The notes beneath the pieces are model-generated. The model did no database searches. It saw only the letters and a program-made list of their open reading frames with translations, and was not told the DNA's origin. From assembly GCF_041146795.1 (NCBI RefSeq), contig NC_135185.1, forward strand, positions 7,923,529-7,987,528: a stretch of 64,000 nucleotides of DNA, given 5' to 3'. This DNA comes from Maylandia zebra. Taxonomy: Eukaryota; Chordata; Actinopteri; Cichliformes; Cichlidae. A program made the position numbers and the translations under genes. Below, piece after piece: positions 46,141-57,165 of the stretch (positions are counted from its first letter, which is position 1; every line of letters begins with the position of its first letter).

Positions 46141-46865
46141 CCCTTTAAGACCTACTATAGAACCAAGTCCACCAGAGCTTATATTATTTTTATTTATTTT
46201 TTTTACATGTTGTAGTGCCATTTGTGGGAGCATTTCAAGTTGCTATACATCAATACAACTGTTATAGCCCATATTTTAATAATATGTATGCATTAAGTGC
46301 ATAGTAATTACATAAATTGCAAAAAAGTGCAATAAACTACAAAAAAAATTGAAAATCGCTTTTGTTTTGTTTACATATATTTCTACTTGGAGAAGTTTAA
46401 GAGGTTTATCCCTCAAAACTTTAAATACAATAATGTTGCAAAAAATAGTTTCCCACCACAGGAAATTTATTTTGAGTGTCTTCATAGTTTTATTTTGGAG
46501 ATACAGCAATTTTTATATACTGCAGGAAAAACAAAAAACAATCCTATGATGCAAATTTGCAAAGAAAACAGCATGTGCATCATTTCACTGTGGGAAGTGT
46601 TACGAACAGCTGATAGGAACGGCAAAGCGTGTTTCTGGAATATTCTGTTTTTGTTGCTGCAAGTGCTTTTTATGCAGTTTTTGCAAAGCTATATGTGGAA
46701 CGAAACCGTGACCGAGGACAAGCTGATGGCATCAGATGTAAGTACAACTCCTCCGGTTTCATATGCAAAACAAATTATTGCGCTAGCTTACACGGTTCAG
46801 ATTCTACAGGGGTTTAAAAATAGTTACGCAAAACGGAGCGTGCTGCTCTGACCGGCTTTAAAGGG
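46141..46865. mobile_element. piggyBac-type non-autonomous element nested in hAT
   Basis: Left end CCCTTTAAGACC and inverted right end GGCTTTAAAGGG, flanked on both sides by TTAA (46137-46140, 46866-46869), the target of piggyBac elements. Open frames inside (46276-46851) have no transposase motif. Confidence 0.82.
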
Positions 46866-47006
46866 TTAACAATGACTTAAAAAATAATATAAAATAGTGT
46901 GCAACACCACTGAAGTTTTTTTTTTTTTAAACTCTTTTCACCCAACGGCAGTCACTCTCCAAATAACTTCTGCTTAGCTTTCCGAGCTTCCCTCGGGTCC
47001 TCTTAA

Positions 47007-47098
47007 TCAGCGGTCTCCAACCTTTTTTGCGCCACGGACCGGTTTATGCCCGACAATATTTTCACGGACCGGCCTTTAAGGTGTCGCGGATAAATGAG
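47007..47098. mobile_element. fragment of a CAGCGGTC-type DNA repeat
   Basis: CAGCGGTCTCCAACCTTTTT, GCGCCACGGACCGG and TTCACGGACCGGCC match the start of a common vertebrate hAT-type repeat as I remember it. Only the left end is present, inside the larger hAT. Confidence 0.5.
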
Positions 47099-47198
47099 GG
47101 AGGGGCTAATAATCGGCTCAGTCATTTTTAATGATCGTTGAAAGCCCAGATCGTAATCGTGATTAAAATTCGATTAATTGAGCAGCCCTACCGGGATC

Positions 47199-48470
47199 AT
47201 CAGTCAATTTTAAAGATGTTGTGACTGATCTGAGGGACATTTGAGGGACATTCCTGGAACATGTATTTCCCCTGGAAAAGGTGCTGTTGCCTCAATTAAC
47301 AATGTTTACGATTTCTCCGCTGAGATGATACAACAAAGTGCCAGATTAAACAATTTTTTGAGAAGAACATGTTTACAGTGAAGCTACTTCTGTTGCCCAG
47401 AAGGATTGTCTGTCTGTCTAGATAGAGATAAATGCTAGTGTTGCCCAGAGAGAGGTGGCCTACTGACTGATAAAGCCTGTGTTTAGGATGAAGCTTGGCT
47501 GTTAGTGTTTACTGTAATTGTCCTGCAATCACCAGGTTTCCGGAGGAAGGAGAAATTTCCCACTGAGTTGCACCTGGACCCTGTTACGGACAGACAGTTT
47601 TTTTTTTTTCAAAAAATAGCCTCAAGTGATTGAGGTGCAAAACATACCACAAGCTTCAATTACTGACTGTGCCATTAGGGAGGTTTTCCACACGCCATCT
47701 AACGAGCTACGGCAGTGGCGTCAATTATTAAATTCAAAATCAAACTTAAAGACTTATAAGCAAAGATATCTGCAAAAAATAAAAAAAATCAAACAAACTG
47801 CAGGTTTTGGACAAATAAAAAAAATCTTAATCAGTATTAATTCATGCTAATAGACTGTGAAGTCATCATTTAGCATATCTGACAACCATTTAAAAACATA
47901 TGATCTATGTGAAGCCTGTATTCAAAGATTTACTGTCAGTGTTATTAACGTCTAAATAACTCTGCACTGACATATACATGTGAATTGATTTTATATAGCT
48001 TAATAAAAGATACAGACTGACAGACTTTTCAGTTCACTTACAGATATGCATTTCGTTTTGTTTTTGACACTCAAATATAAGCTTAAAATTTCAGATTGAT
48101 ATCCCAGAGTTCCTAAAGTATTGCTAGCTTTTCTAAATCACCATGTTAGTTACAATTAATTGACTTGGAAAATAAAATCCCATTAATAACTTGTGGAGTG
48201 TAGAGGAACCTGAGTCCGTTTTCAGTAGACTGGTAAGTCCAAAGAATTTTAGGCTAATAATAGTTTAAATTGCTAATGGTTCAGTGGCACCAGTTAAAAT
48301 AGGGAAGCAACCTCCTTTCAAAAAAAAAAAAATAACTGTATAAATGCAGACAGACTGCCAACATGTTGCCAACTCAAGGGGACTTGAACCCCTCGACTGG
48401 CCGTCAGCTAGTAGTCTTCTGGTTATATACCTATAGAACAGGAAGTTTGCTAAGTATAAATGTAATAATT
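47199..48470. other. non-coding stretch
   Basis: No gene. A possible tRNA-derived relic lies at about 48370-48430; on the minus strand AAGACTACTAGCTGACGGCC and GGTTCAAGTCCCC resemble a tRNA 3' half. It is not a foldable complete tRNA. Confidence 0.35.
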
Positions 48471-48471
48471 C

Positions 48472-48662
48472 AATTCAAATCCATTTTATTTATACAGCGC
48501 CAAATCACAACAACAGTTGCCTCAAGGTGTTTTATGTTGTAAGGTAAAGACACTACAGTAATACAAAGAAAACCTTAAGAATCATATGAACCCTGTAAGC
48601 AAGCGCTTTGGCGACAGTGGGACGGAAAACTCCCTTTTAACAGGAAGAAACAGGTTGGGGTG
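48472..48662 (+). repeat. dispersed repeat, copy A
   Basis: Shares blocks TTTATTTATACAGC, CACAACAACAGT, TTATGTTGTAAGGTA, CTTTGGCGACAGTGGGA and CTCCCTTTTAACAGGAAGAA with 56922-57165, in the same orientation. It is an abundant fish interspersed repeat type with no coding capacity. Confidence 0.65.
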
Positions 48663-48805
48663 ACACTTGAACTTCTTCTGTTAAATGTTAAAATTTTGTC
48701 TATGTAAACAGCAGATATTCAATCACAGACCGACATCAGACTGACTCAGTGTCGTGTTACTGACAGTTTCAGTTTGCAGCAACAACTAAGTGGCATGAAA
48801 TCATG

Positions 48806-49040
48806 TATTTTGGGTTGTTTTCACACCTCCAGTGTTTAGTCCATCGAAATCAAACTCTGGTTCCCACTTACTGCTGTTTGCCGTATGTGCAGGTGTGAAC
48901 ACAGTAATTGCACTCAGGTGCCAACAAAAACCACCACACCGAGACCCTTTGGAGGACGTGGTCTCAGTATGGTTCCAAACAAACTCCAGAGCATTTTGTT
49001 TATGGTGTGAATGTGACCTGACCCCGACCACAACCAACAA
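48806..49040. mobile_element. MITE-like DNA repeat fragment
   Basis: GGGTTGTTTTCACACCTCCA, TCAAACTCTGGTTCCC, then CGTATGTGCAGGTGTGAACA, GAGACCCTTTGGAGGACGTG, GGTTCCAAACAAACTC and TGGTGTGAATGTGACC. Mirrored TTTTCACACC and GGTGTGAA motifs and the overall text match a fish non-autonomous DNA element. The open frames here are not genes. Ends are not clearly resolved. Confidence 0.45.
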
Positions 49041-50467
49041 TCAGGTGTATGTTTTTAGCTTGAGCTTAAGTTTGAGTTACCTTTGTTGCTCCTGCCCCAG
49101 ACACATCTGGCCAGAGAGCGGACTGAGCACGTGGTTTGTAGTGACGTATTTAAATTCACCTGGAGTTGACCTGGATTTTTCTCTGTATGAAAACAAACCA
49201 AGTTTGAGAACTCATCAACTGATTCAGATTCGAATTCCCTTATTGGATAAAAAAGAACTTTGGGGACATAATTTGCAGTTGAAAAAAGACAGTAAATGGC
49301 AATATATGTTATGGCAATAATCAGCATATTGCAGAATGTTAAAAACTGTAATAATATCATATCTTGAATAAAGTATTGTAAAAATGTTGCATCAATGACT
49401 TCAACTTCTAATACTTTCACAAACATATAATTAAAGTTTACACCACCATTTATGGGTGCTTTACCTCAGGTTTGGGGTCGTAAGAGAACTTTGAAACCAC
49501 ATCCAGGTCTCACCTTTGCTTTTATTATAAGTGTTTTAGTGTGAAGAAAATGAATAATAATAGTAAAGAAAGAAAACTCCAAGGACTTACGACAGGGTCT
49601 CTGCCTCACCCTTAAAAAACCTCAAACAAAAGCAAGTTGACAGTGGGAGAGCTGCGGAAAAGAGTTGGAGAAAAATAAATTCAGCGTTAATACAGTATAC
49701 TGACATTGATATGTTTGCAAAAGAAAGCGACCTAGTGAGATTAAAAGAAAGCTGTGGGTATGATTTATGCAAAGACAGAAAAGAGCGAATGTGTTCATGT
49801 ATTTGACAGGGAAAAGTAATAAATAATGAATTGACTGCTTAATTGAAGGCCCTACATTTAACATCAATAAATCATCACAAAAATAATTTTTAGTGTCACT
49901 ATAATTACAGTAAACAAACATGTCCGTCACACGGAGAATTAGCGCCTGTGACAGCCTCGTCCTTACCTTGTGAGCACCAGGGTTAGATTTGACAGGAAAT
50001 ATGAAAGATGCTTTTGCGGCACAAAAATGGTAGAAGGGTGTTATTCACTGCGAAGTCACAATTTCTCACTTTTGATCAACATCATTCTTATTATAGCTCC
50101 TCACTGTCACCAAGCGGCAAGTGTAAGTTTTCAATCCAGTGAAATGTCTCAACATCAGTTGGACAGATTAGCACAAACACTGGTACACAAAAGTTTCTTC
50201 CCAACAAAGTAAAGCTTGCGCAACTTTTTGTGCTGCACCCAGAAAACATGTTTTCTGAACCATGCATTTTTCAAAAGCGGCTCTTGCAGACTATAGTGCA
50301 CTAAAATGATAGCTTACATGCTAATTTCTAGCATTTGCTGTATTAGGGGAAATGTGAATGTAGCTTTACAAAACACCAGCGTTTAGCAAAGTTCTAGACA
50401 AAATAAAATATTAAACCTGAGAAAAGTAAAGGAGTCAGCTGCAGTGATCTCAAAATAGAGTGGAAAC
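49041..50467. other. non-coding stretch
   Basis: No supported gene or repeat. Several short open frames lack domains. Confidence 0.4.
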
Positions 50468-50469
50468 TA

Positions 50470-52031
50470 CAGGGAGTGCAGAATTATTAGGCAAGTTGTA
50501 TTTTTGAGGAATAATTTTATTATTGAACAACAACCATGTTCTCAATGAACCCAAAAAACTCATTAATATCAAAGCTGAATGTTTTTGGAAGTAGTTTTTA
50601 GTTTGTTTTTAGTTTTAGCTATTTTAGGGGGATATCTGTGTGTGCAGGTGACTATTACTGTGCATAATTATTAGGCAACTTAACAAAAAACAAATATATA
50701 CCCATTTCAATTATTTATTTTTACCAGTGAAACCAATATAACATCTCCACATTCACAAATATACATTTCTGACATTCAAAAACAAAACAAAAACAAATCA
50801 GCGACCAATATAGCCACCTTTCTTTGCAAGGACACTCAAAAGCCTGCCATCCATGGATTCTGTCAGTGTTTTGATCTGTTCACCATCAACATTGCGTGCA
50901 GCAGCAACCACAGCCTCCCAGACACTGTTCAGAGAGGTGTACTGTTTTCCCTCCTTGTAAATCTCACATTTGATGATGGACCACAGGTTCTCAATGGGGT
51001 TCAGATCAGGTGAACAAGGTGGCCATGTCATAGTTTTTCTTCTTTTATACCCTTTCTTGCCAGCCACGCTGTGGAGTACTTGGACGCGTGTGATGGAGCA
51101 TTGTCCTGCATGAAAATCATGTTTTTCTTGAAGGATGCAGACTTCTTCCTGTACCACTGCTTGAAGAAGGTGTCTTCCAGAAACTGGCAGTAGGACTGGG
51201 AGTTGAGCTTGACTCCATCCTCAACCCGAAAAGGCCCCACAAGCTCATCTTTGATGATACCAGCCCAAACCAGTACTCCACCTCCACCTTGCTGGCGTCT
51301 GAGTCGGACTGGAGCTCTCTGCCCTTTACCAATCCAGCCACGGGCCCATCCATCTGGCCCATCAAGACTCACTCTCATTTCATCAGTCCATAAAACCTTA
51401 GAAAAATCAGTCTTGAGATATTTCTTGGCCCAGTCTTGACGTTTCAGCTTGTGTGTCTTGTTCAGTGGTGGTCGTCTTTCAGCCTTTCTTACCTTGGCCA
51501 TGTCTCTGAGTATTGCACACCTTGTGCTTTTGGGCACTCCAGTGATGTTGCAGCTCTGAAATATGGCCAAACTGGTGGCAAGTGGCATCTTGGCAGCTGC
51601 ACGCTTGACTTTTCTCAGTTCGTGGGCAGTTATTTTGCGCCTTGGTTTTTCCACACGCTTCTTGCGACCCTGTTGACTATTTTGAATGAAACGCTTGATT
51701 GTTCGATGATCACGCTTCAGAAGCTTTGCAGTTTTGAGACTGCTGCATCCCTCTGCAAGATATCTCACTATTTTTGACTTTTCTGAGCCTGTCAAGTCCT
51801 TCTTTTGACCCATTTTGCCAAAGGAAAGGACGTTGCCTAATAATTATGCACACCTGATATAGGGTGTTGATGTCATTAGACCACACCCCTTCTCATTAAA
51901 GAGATGCACATCACCTAATATGCTTAATTGGTAGAAGGCTTTCGAGCCTATACAGCTTGGAGTAAGACAACATGCATGAAGAGGATGATGTGGACAAAAT
52001 ACTCATTTGCCTAATAATTCTGCACTCCCTG
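50470..52031 (-). mobile_element. Tc1-like transposon, nearly intact
   Basis: Inverted ends CAGGGAGTGCAGAATTATTA (left) and TAATAATTCTGCACTCCCTG (right) are flanked by TA dinucleotides (50468-50469, 52032-52033), the Tc1/mariner target. Inner repeats GTGCATAATTATTAGGCAA (about 50660) and TTGCCTAATAATTATGCACA (about 51834) form a second inverted pair, giving the IR/DR-type layout of many Tc1 elements. The single minus-strand transposase has one frameshift. Confidence 0.95.
50798..51813 (-). pseudogene. Tc1-like transposase, single frameshift
   Basis: Starts MGQKKDLTGSEKSKIVRYLA at 51813. A paired/HTH DNA-binding region (LKTAKLLKRDHRTIKRFIQ) is followed by a basic linker. The catalytic domain has LWTDEMRVSLDG (first D), GGGGVLVWAGI, FMQDNAPSH (second D) and, after the break, WPPCSPDLNPIENLW (E). 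The first frame ends in GIKEEKL-stop; homology continues in another frame as KRRKTMTWPP to the stop at 50798, with a one-base loss or two-base gain in the A-rich run at about 51030-51050. All three catalytic acids survive, so the element is one small change from an intact frame. Confidence 0.92.
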
Positions 52032-52033
52032 TA

Positions 52034-52826
52034 TTATTTGGCTGCACTTACCAGCTACCAGAACTTGATTGCTTTAGTTGCACATGCAAAATCAAGGAAA
52101 ACTGACCTGAAGTCATCTGAAACACCTGATGTTTTTTAGTGCAAAGTGCAAGTAAACCAACCTGTTACACCACCTGTGGAGACAGCTGGTTTTAATAGTG
52201 TGTATCTGTTCGCCTGATGGCCGATCAAAAAAATCTAAAATGTGTTATGCAAGCAGGCGCAAAGCAGGCTTTATCGTCAAGGCACCGGTGATGTTTACAC
52301 ATATTTGTATCTTAATTCATCTAACAGTTTGAAGTGGGCAACCAACCACCTGACTGACCCATAAAAAAACAGAAACTGCCATCACTGAAGCCCTGCTGCT
52401 TATGAATAAAAATTCAAATGTGTAACATTTGATGAATCAAGTGTATTGGCTAAAGCAGTATATTACTAATTCATCTTCTAACAGAAGAAAATGGACATTT
52501 GTGGGGAACTGCCACAAATATTAATTTAAAAGAATAATCAAGAGCCAGTATATTCTAGAAATCACACAGCAGAGACATGAGTGCAACACTTCCTAGGCCA
52601 GGCTCAGCCCTCTAAGGGTATCATGTGACTTCATTTCTGGATGCATGAACTGACAACATGCTTTAAATTAATTTTGAATGCAATTTCATGAAGGCAGCAT
52701 AGTGTGATCAAAATGAAATGCACAAAAAATGCTTTGAACTACAACTAATGTGAATAATTAATGAATGTAATGAATGCCAGATGAACACATATCTAACATT
52801 TCTATCTTGAGGTGAATTATTCACTT

Positions 52827-52891
<65 letters not shown>

Positions 52892-54320
52892 GTTCTGCTT
52901 GTGAATGTTAAGTATTGTCTCCTGTGCCTACAGAACAACAAGTGCACTACTTTGTATTTATCATTTGTATTTATTTGTATCCACATTTCATGTTTTGGCG
53001 ATTTTGATAATGTTCACACATTAGTGTAGTGAATGTATTTTGCTTCAGCCAAACCTTTTGTAATACAAACATTTGATCTTTTTAAATCTAAATTTCAGAC
53101 GAGTGGGTCTATATGGATGCTTCTCTGTAGCTGCCAAATGATGCAAGTTGTCCTGTGCACCCCATTGAATCACTGATACACATTTTGCAAACATGCCTCT
53201 GAATTATTCCTTTCAAGGCAAAAGCTTGCACTGTACATCCCCTCTCATACATGTGTAGTCTCTTAATCTCTGCAATGCCTCTTTGCCCAGCAAACACCCA
53301 GGTAGTTCTCATCTGGTTTCACTGTAAGAAATACTGCTTTTAAAGATTAAAGTCCATGCATTATGTAACACATTAACATAAAGGCTTCTATTCGTCTTCC
53401 CTACTTGACAGGTGGAACAGTGAGAGCTGCGTTCACTTATTGAATAAGCTGTTTAACAACACATTCAACACACTTATATTCAGGCCTCACATTATTGACA
53501 CTGTGAAAGTTATTGCCCTTTGTACACTCCGCTCTATGTATGTTTCATGTTGTTCATTTAACTGCTCACTGGTTGCATTCTATAATTGTCCCACTGATTT
53601 CTCACTGGCTTTACCTGATCTGATGACAAGTCCCCAGCAGATCAGTCTTGCATAGAAATGAGGGGCTTAGAAAGTTCATTCTGCATTCCGTTTCTGATAT
53701 GTCATCTGTTTTGTGAAGTAAGCTGGCCTGCATGCAAATGCCCGCATGACTGGGGATGTTAATACCTATAGCCTGCTGATAACCGCCTGTTCAAAAACTA
53801 GATCATGGCAACACATCCAGAATCCAGTGTTTTGCATTTGGAATTTTGGATGCATGCAATAGTTAACAAAGCATCTTTGCGTTATACATCCCTTATAGCT
53901 CAACAGACTACAGCCAGTGTTTTGCCCTCAACTGCAAAGCATTTTGTTGGGGTCTTCAATTTTTTTCAAGTTAACACTTTTTGGACATATTCAACAAAAA
54001 TAGAGAAGTTTAAAAAAAATCAACAGTAAGTGTAAATATTACTGTTGCACATGAAACTCGATTTCCTGTTTTATTGTTGTTATATGGTATAAGCAATATT
54101 TCGTACAGACCAGAAACATCAGACTTCTAGCTTTGGGTTTTTAAGAAAGTAGCATTCAGTTCAACACAGAGAACCGCTAGCATCACTTTTGTGGTTGCAA
54201 ACTATTTAACCTAATCTAATCTAAACCCAACAATTATTCAGCACTTAAGCGGTTCCCATCTGGAATGTGAATTTGTGAAAAGACCTTGCAGTCTAGCTAC
54301 ACAGCAGGAAATGGTATAAG
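52034..54320. other. non-coding stretch with CA repeat
   Basis: No gene recognised. Apart from the microsatellite at 52832-52890 the sequence is ordinary AT-rich DNA. Confidence 0.45.
52832..52890. repeat. (TG)n microsatellite
   Basis: About 29 uninterrupted TG units. The open frames translated here as VCVCV or THTHT are artefacts. Confidence 0.97.
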
Positions 54321-54329
54321 ATCTTCAGT

Positions 54330-54845
54330 TGGAGATGGTTGCCCCACTCTTCAGAAGGAATTGCTGCCCCAAAGAGTTTAAGTATCTCTGGGTCTTCCTC
54401 ACGGGTGAGGGAAGGAGAGAGAGGAACAAAGAGACTGATAGGTACAGTGTCGGCAGTAATACGGATGCTGTTTCGGTCTGTTGTGGTGAAGGGAGAGCTT
54501 AGTGTGAAACAAAGCTGTCGAGCTACATTCCTGCCCTCACATATGGTCACTTTCCTCCACGTCGATAGAGCCAGCGTAGGTGGTTTGGGCATTTGAATAG
54601 GATGCCTCCTGGGGGCCTCATAGGTGAGGTGTTTCAGACATGTCCAACTGGAACGATGCCCTGGGGCAGACCAAGAACACACTGGAGAGATTATGTCTCC
54701 TGGCTGGCCTGGGAACACTTTGGTGTGCCCTCAGAAGTGCCTGAGTGAGTATCCAGGGAGAAAGTGATCTAGGAATCTCTGCCTAAAATGCTGCCCTGCT
54801 GCCCAGACCCGGATAAGCAGCAGAAAATAGATGGACAGATGGATT
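54330..54845 (+). mobile_element. RTE/Rex3-like LINE 3' fragment
   Basis: The plus strand reads GCPILRKELLPQRV, VIRMLFRSVVVKGELSVKQS and LPSHMVT, then an internal deletion, then nucleotide text GAGGTGTTTCAGACATGTCC, CAGACCAAGAACACACTGGA and GAGATTATGTCTCCTGGCTG. It ends CCGGATAAGCAGCAGAAAAT plus ATGGACAGATGGAT, a short (GATG)-type tail. This matches the C-terminal end of Rex3/RTE reverse transcriptase as I know it. Confidence 0.78.
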
Positions 54846-55109
54846 CAATTATACTAACTGCCACACAAATTCTAAAAGGACAAAAAGATTCATATGAATG
54901 AAGTGTTGAAAGCTTGCTTTCAGTATGTAGTGTGTTATATTTTTGCTGTACAGCACTTTGGTCGGCCATGTGCTTTTTTTTAACTGCTATACGAAGAAAT
55001 TATGGTATTGAATGGTAACTGCAACAGAACATTTGAATTTAGCAAAGATCAAATCAGATTTGAGGTTACTTAGGGTTGTCTTCTTGCTGCCTTACCCATT
55101 GTCCTCAGA

Positions 55110-55740
55110 GATTGAGTTCATGATCAGACGTTCTGACATTTTTCTTAAGAATTTGCTGCTAATAATTCAACATTCATTCCTCCGTCACTGATGACAAGCC
55201 TTCCTGGCCCAGACGCAGCAAAACAAGTCCAGATCATGACACGTCCCCCACAGTTTCTGAAGGATAGGATAAAGTTCTTAGGTTGGCCTGTAGTGTTTTC
55301 ATTTCTCCAGCCTACAATATTTCTCTTTTAAACGAAAACATAACAGAGCATCCTGGTTTGCCCATATCATACACAGCAAACTGCAGATGGACAGTGGTTT
55401 TCTCTTTATGGAGAAACCATCAATCCTTATTGAACTTATGATTTTGTAATCTTTTACAACCTTATTAAGCATAAAGAACAATTTTTTCTGATGTCCTCCC
55501 ATCTTCACCTTGTGGCATGATTTACTTTTTCACATGTGTTTAAGTGATCCATCTTTCATAATCCTCCATTCTTTTCTTCAGACCGGCTGCGCACCTGATT
55601 GTCATCCCATCAATAGATAACATCTGAGGTTAAAAGTTCATGCTTTTCTCCTCACGTGTTTTATTAAATAAAAGTATATTTTTGTCTGATTTTTTTAATT
55701 GGGCTAGTTTGAAACTTGGTGTAATGAGTAAAAAATTATA
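55110..55740 (-). mobile_element. decayed Tc1-like transposon
   Basis: The text on the plus strand follows the antisense of a fish Tc1 transposase: CTTCCTGGCCCAGACGCAGC, AAACAAGTCCAGATCATGAC, GCAAACTGCAGATGGACAGT, GGTTTTCTCTTTATGGAG, CTTATTAAGCATAAAGAAC and CACCTGATTGTCATCCCAT near the right end. Frame damage is heavy and terminal repeats are not clear. Confidence 0.65.
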
Positions 55741-56921
55741 GGGTTGTTGAGTGTTAGCACTCAGATTCATGCTAAAGGGCTACAGAGGACAGGCCTTAAT
55801 GGTAAAACCACCGGGCTACTCTCAGAAGTGCATCTGGTGTGATGGATGAGGTTGTCCATACTAAAATTAATGGCTGGAAATTTAAGTGCAGGGGAAGCGT
55901 GTGTGAGGTGTGGGAGTAGCTGTTTACCCGCAACAGTTCATCTCTGACAGGTTACATTTCCCCCCTCTGTCCCCTGTCTTATCAACATTTTCACGCAGTC
56001 AGATGAATCTAAAGCCTCTGTTATAGCAAAGGGTCAAAAGAACAACATCAAATCTGAAGCTAATTACCATCTGATGGCAGTGTTCTAACAGAGCCTGTCC
56101 ACCTAATTTTGAAATGAGGTGATCTTTGACATCTGCTCAGACTGTAGAAAGTTCATGTAATTGTGCTCTACTCAGTCCCACACTCAAGAGGCACACTTAC
56201 AGTGCCCCTCAGGGGAGTCATAGCACTGAATGAGAAAAGAAATCAGAGAAGTTGGAGAAACCACGAAGAAGCAGAGGGTAAAAATAGGGCTTTAGCAAAG
56301 AGCTAGAATACAAGGTAATTGCTGGAGTCAGACAGAAAGATAAATGAAGACAAAAGAGTGACAAAGAACATGGGAATCATGGAGCACTGAGCCCTAATTT
56401 CATACTGCACATGAACATGATCTGTGTGAATAACACTGTTTCTCTGCAACACACTGTATGTGGGTTATAGCTATATTTGTACTTACTCAGTCAGTTCATC
56501 TAATTAAGTTTTACTAGAGAACTTACAAGCATGAAACAAAGGCATGCACTACCAGAGGTCCTCTGGAGCAGGTCAAAAGCTACAGCGAGAGAAGAGCCAG
56601 GGCACAACAGGAGGGCTGGTAGTAAAGGCGAGGAAGGAAGATGGTAATAAAAACTGGTTTAAAAAGCAGAGAAAACAATGGAAAAATACACCTGTTTGTA
56701 AAATATATGTCCATCCAACTTAAATCTGTTATTGAAAAAAAAAGATTCCCTGAAAGGTTGAGGTGGTGGGCTGTTGTTCTCTATAACTAATTATCTTTTT
56801 TTTTCTTTTTAAAGGTTATTCAAGTGCAGTTCATTATCTGTAAGATAACGACTTTAAGTTTTTTTCATGGATAAAAGTGGAACACCTTTTAAAACATCTT
56901 GAATAACTTTGATTAAACTAT
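55741..56921. other. non-coding; possible regulatory block
   Basis: Positions 55970-56200 contain GAAGCTAATTACCATCTGATG (homeodomain core next to an E-box) and are non-repetitive. The rest is unremarkable. Confidence 0.35.
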
Positions 56922-57165
56922 TCAATTCAATTCAATGTTATTTATACAGCTCCAAAACACAACAACAGTCGCCTCAAGGCGCTTTATGTTGTAAGGTACA
57001 CTGTACATTAATACATACAGAGAAAAACCTAACAATCATATGACCCCCTATGAGCAAGCACTTTGGCGACAGTGGGAAGGAAAAACTCCCTTTTAACAGG
57101 AAGAAACCTCCGGCAGAACCAGGCTCAGGGAGGGGCGGGGCCATCTGCTGCAACCGGTTGGGGTG
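56922..57165 (+). repeat. dispersed repeat, copy B
   Basis: Same family and orientation as 48472-48662 but more complete: TCAATTCAATGTTATTTATA, CACAACAACAGTCGCCTCAA, ATCATATGACCCCCTATGAG, CTTTGGCGACAGTGGGAAGG, CAGAACCAGGCTCAGGGAGG and CAACCGGTTGGGGTG. Confidence 0.7.

Larger units (their letters stand above)
46055..47190. mobile_element. non-autonomous hAT with perfect TSD
   Basis: The left end TAGGGCTGCTCGATTATGGC and the inverted right end TTAATTGAGCAGCCCTA are flanked by CCGGGATC (46047-46054, 47191-47198). Subterminal ATAATCACGATTATTT and AATCGTGATTAAAAT mirror each other. It is interrupted by a piggyBac-type element at 46141-46865. Confidence 0.92.

Noticed and set aside
46387-46851. 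154-codon open frame as a gene
   Set aside because: It lies wholly inside a piggyBac-type non-autonomous element and has no transposase or other domain.
48370-48430. tRNA gene
   Set aside because: Only a B-box-like half and a partial stem are visible; no complete cloverleaf could be drawn.
48832-49320. 162-codon open frame as a gene
   Set aside because: Its first half is a MITE-like repeat and it has no domain.
52708-52986. Histidine/threonine-rich open frame
   Set aside because: Translation of the (TG)n microsatellite.
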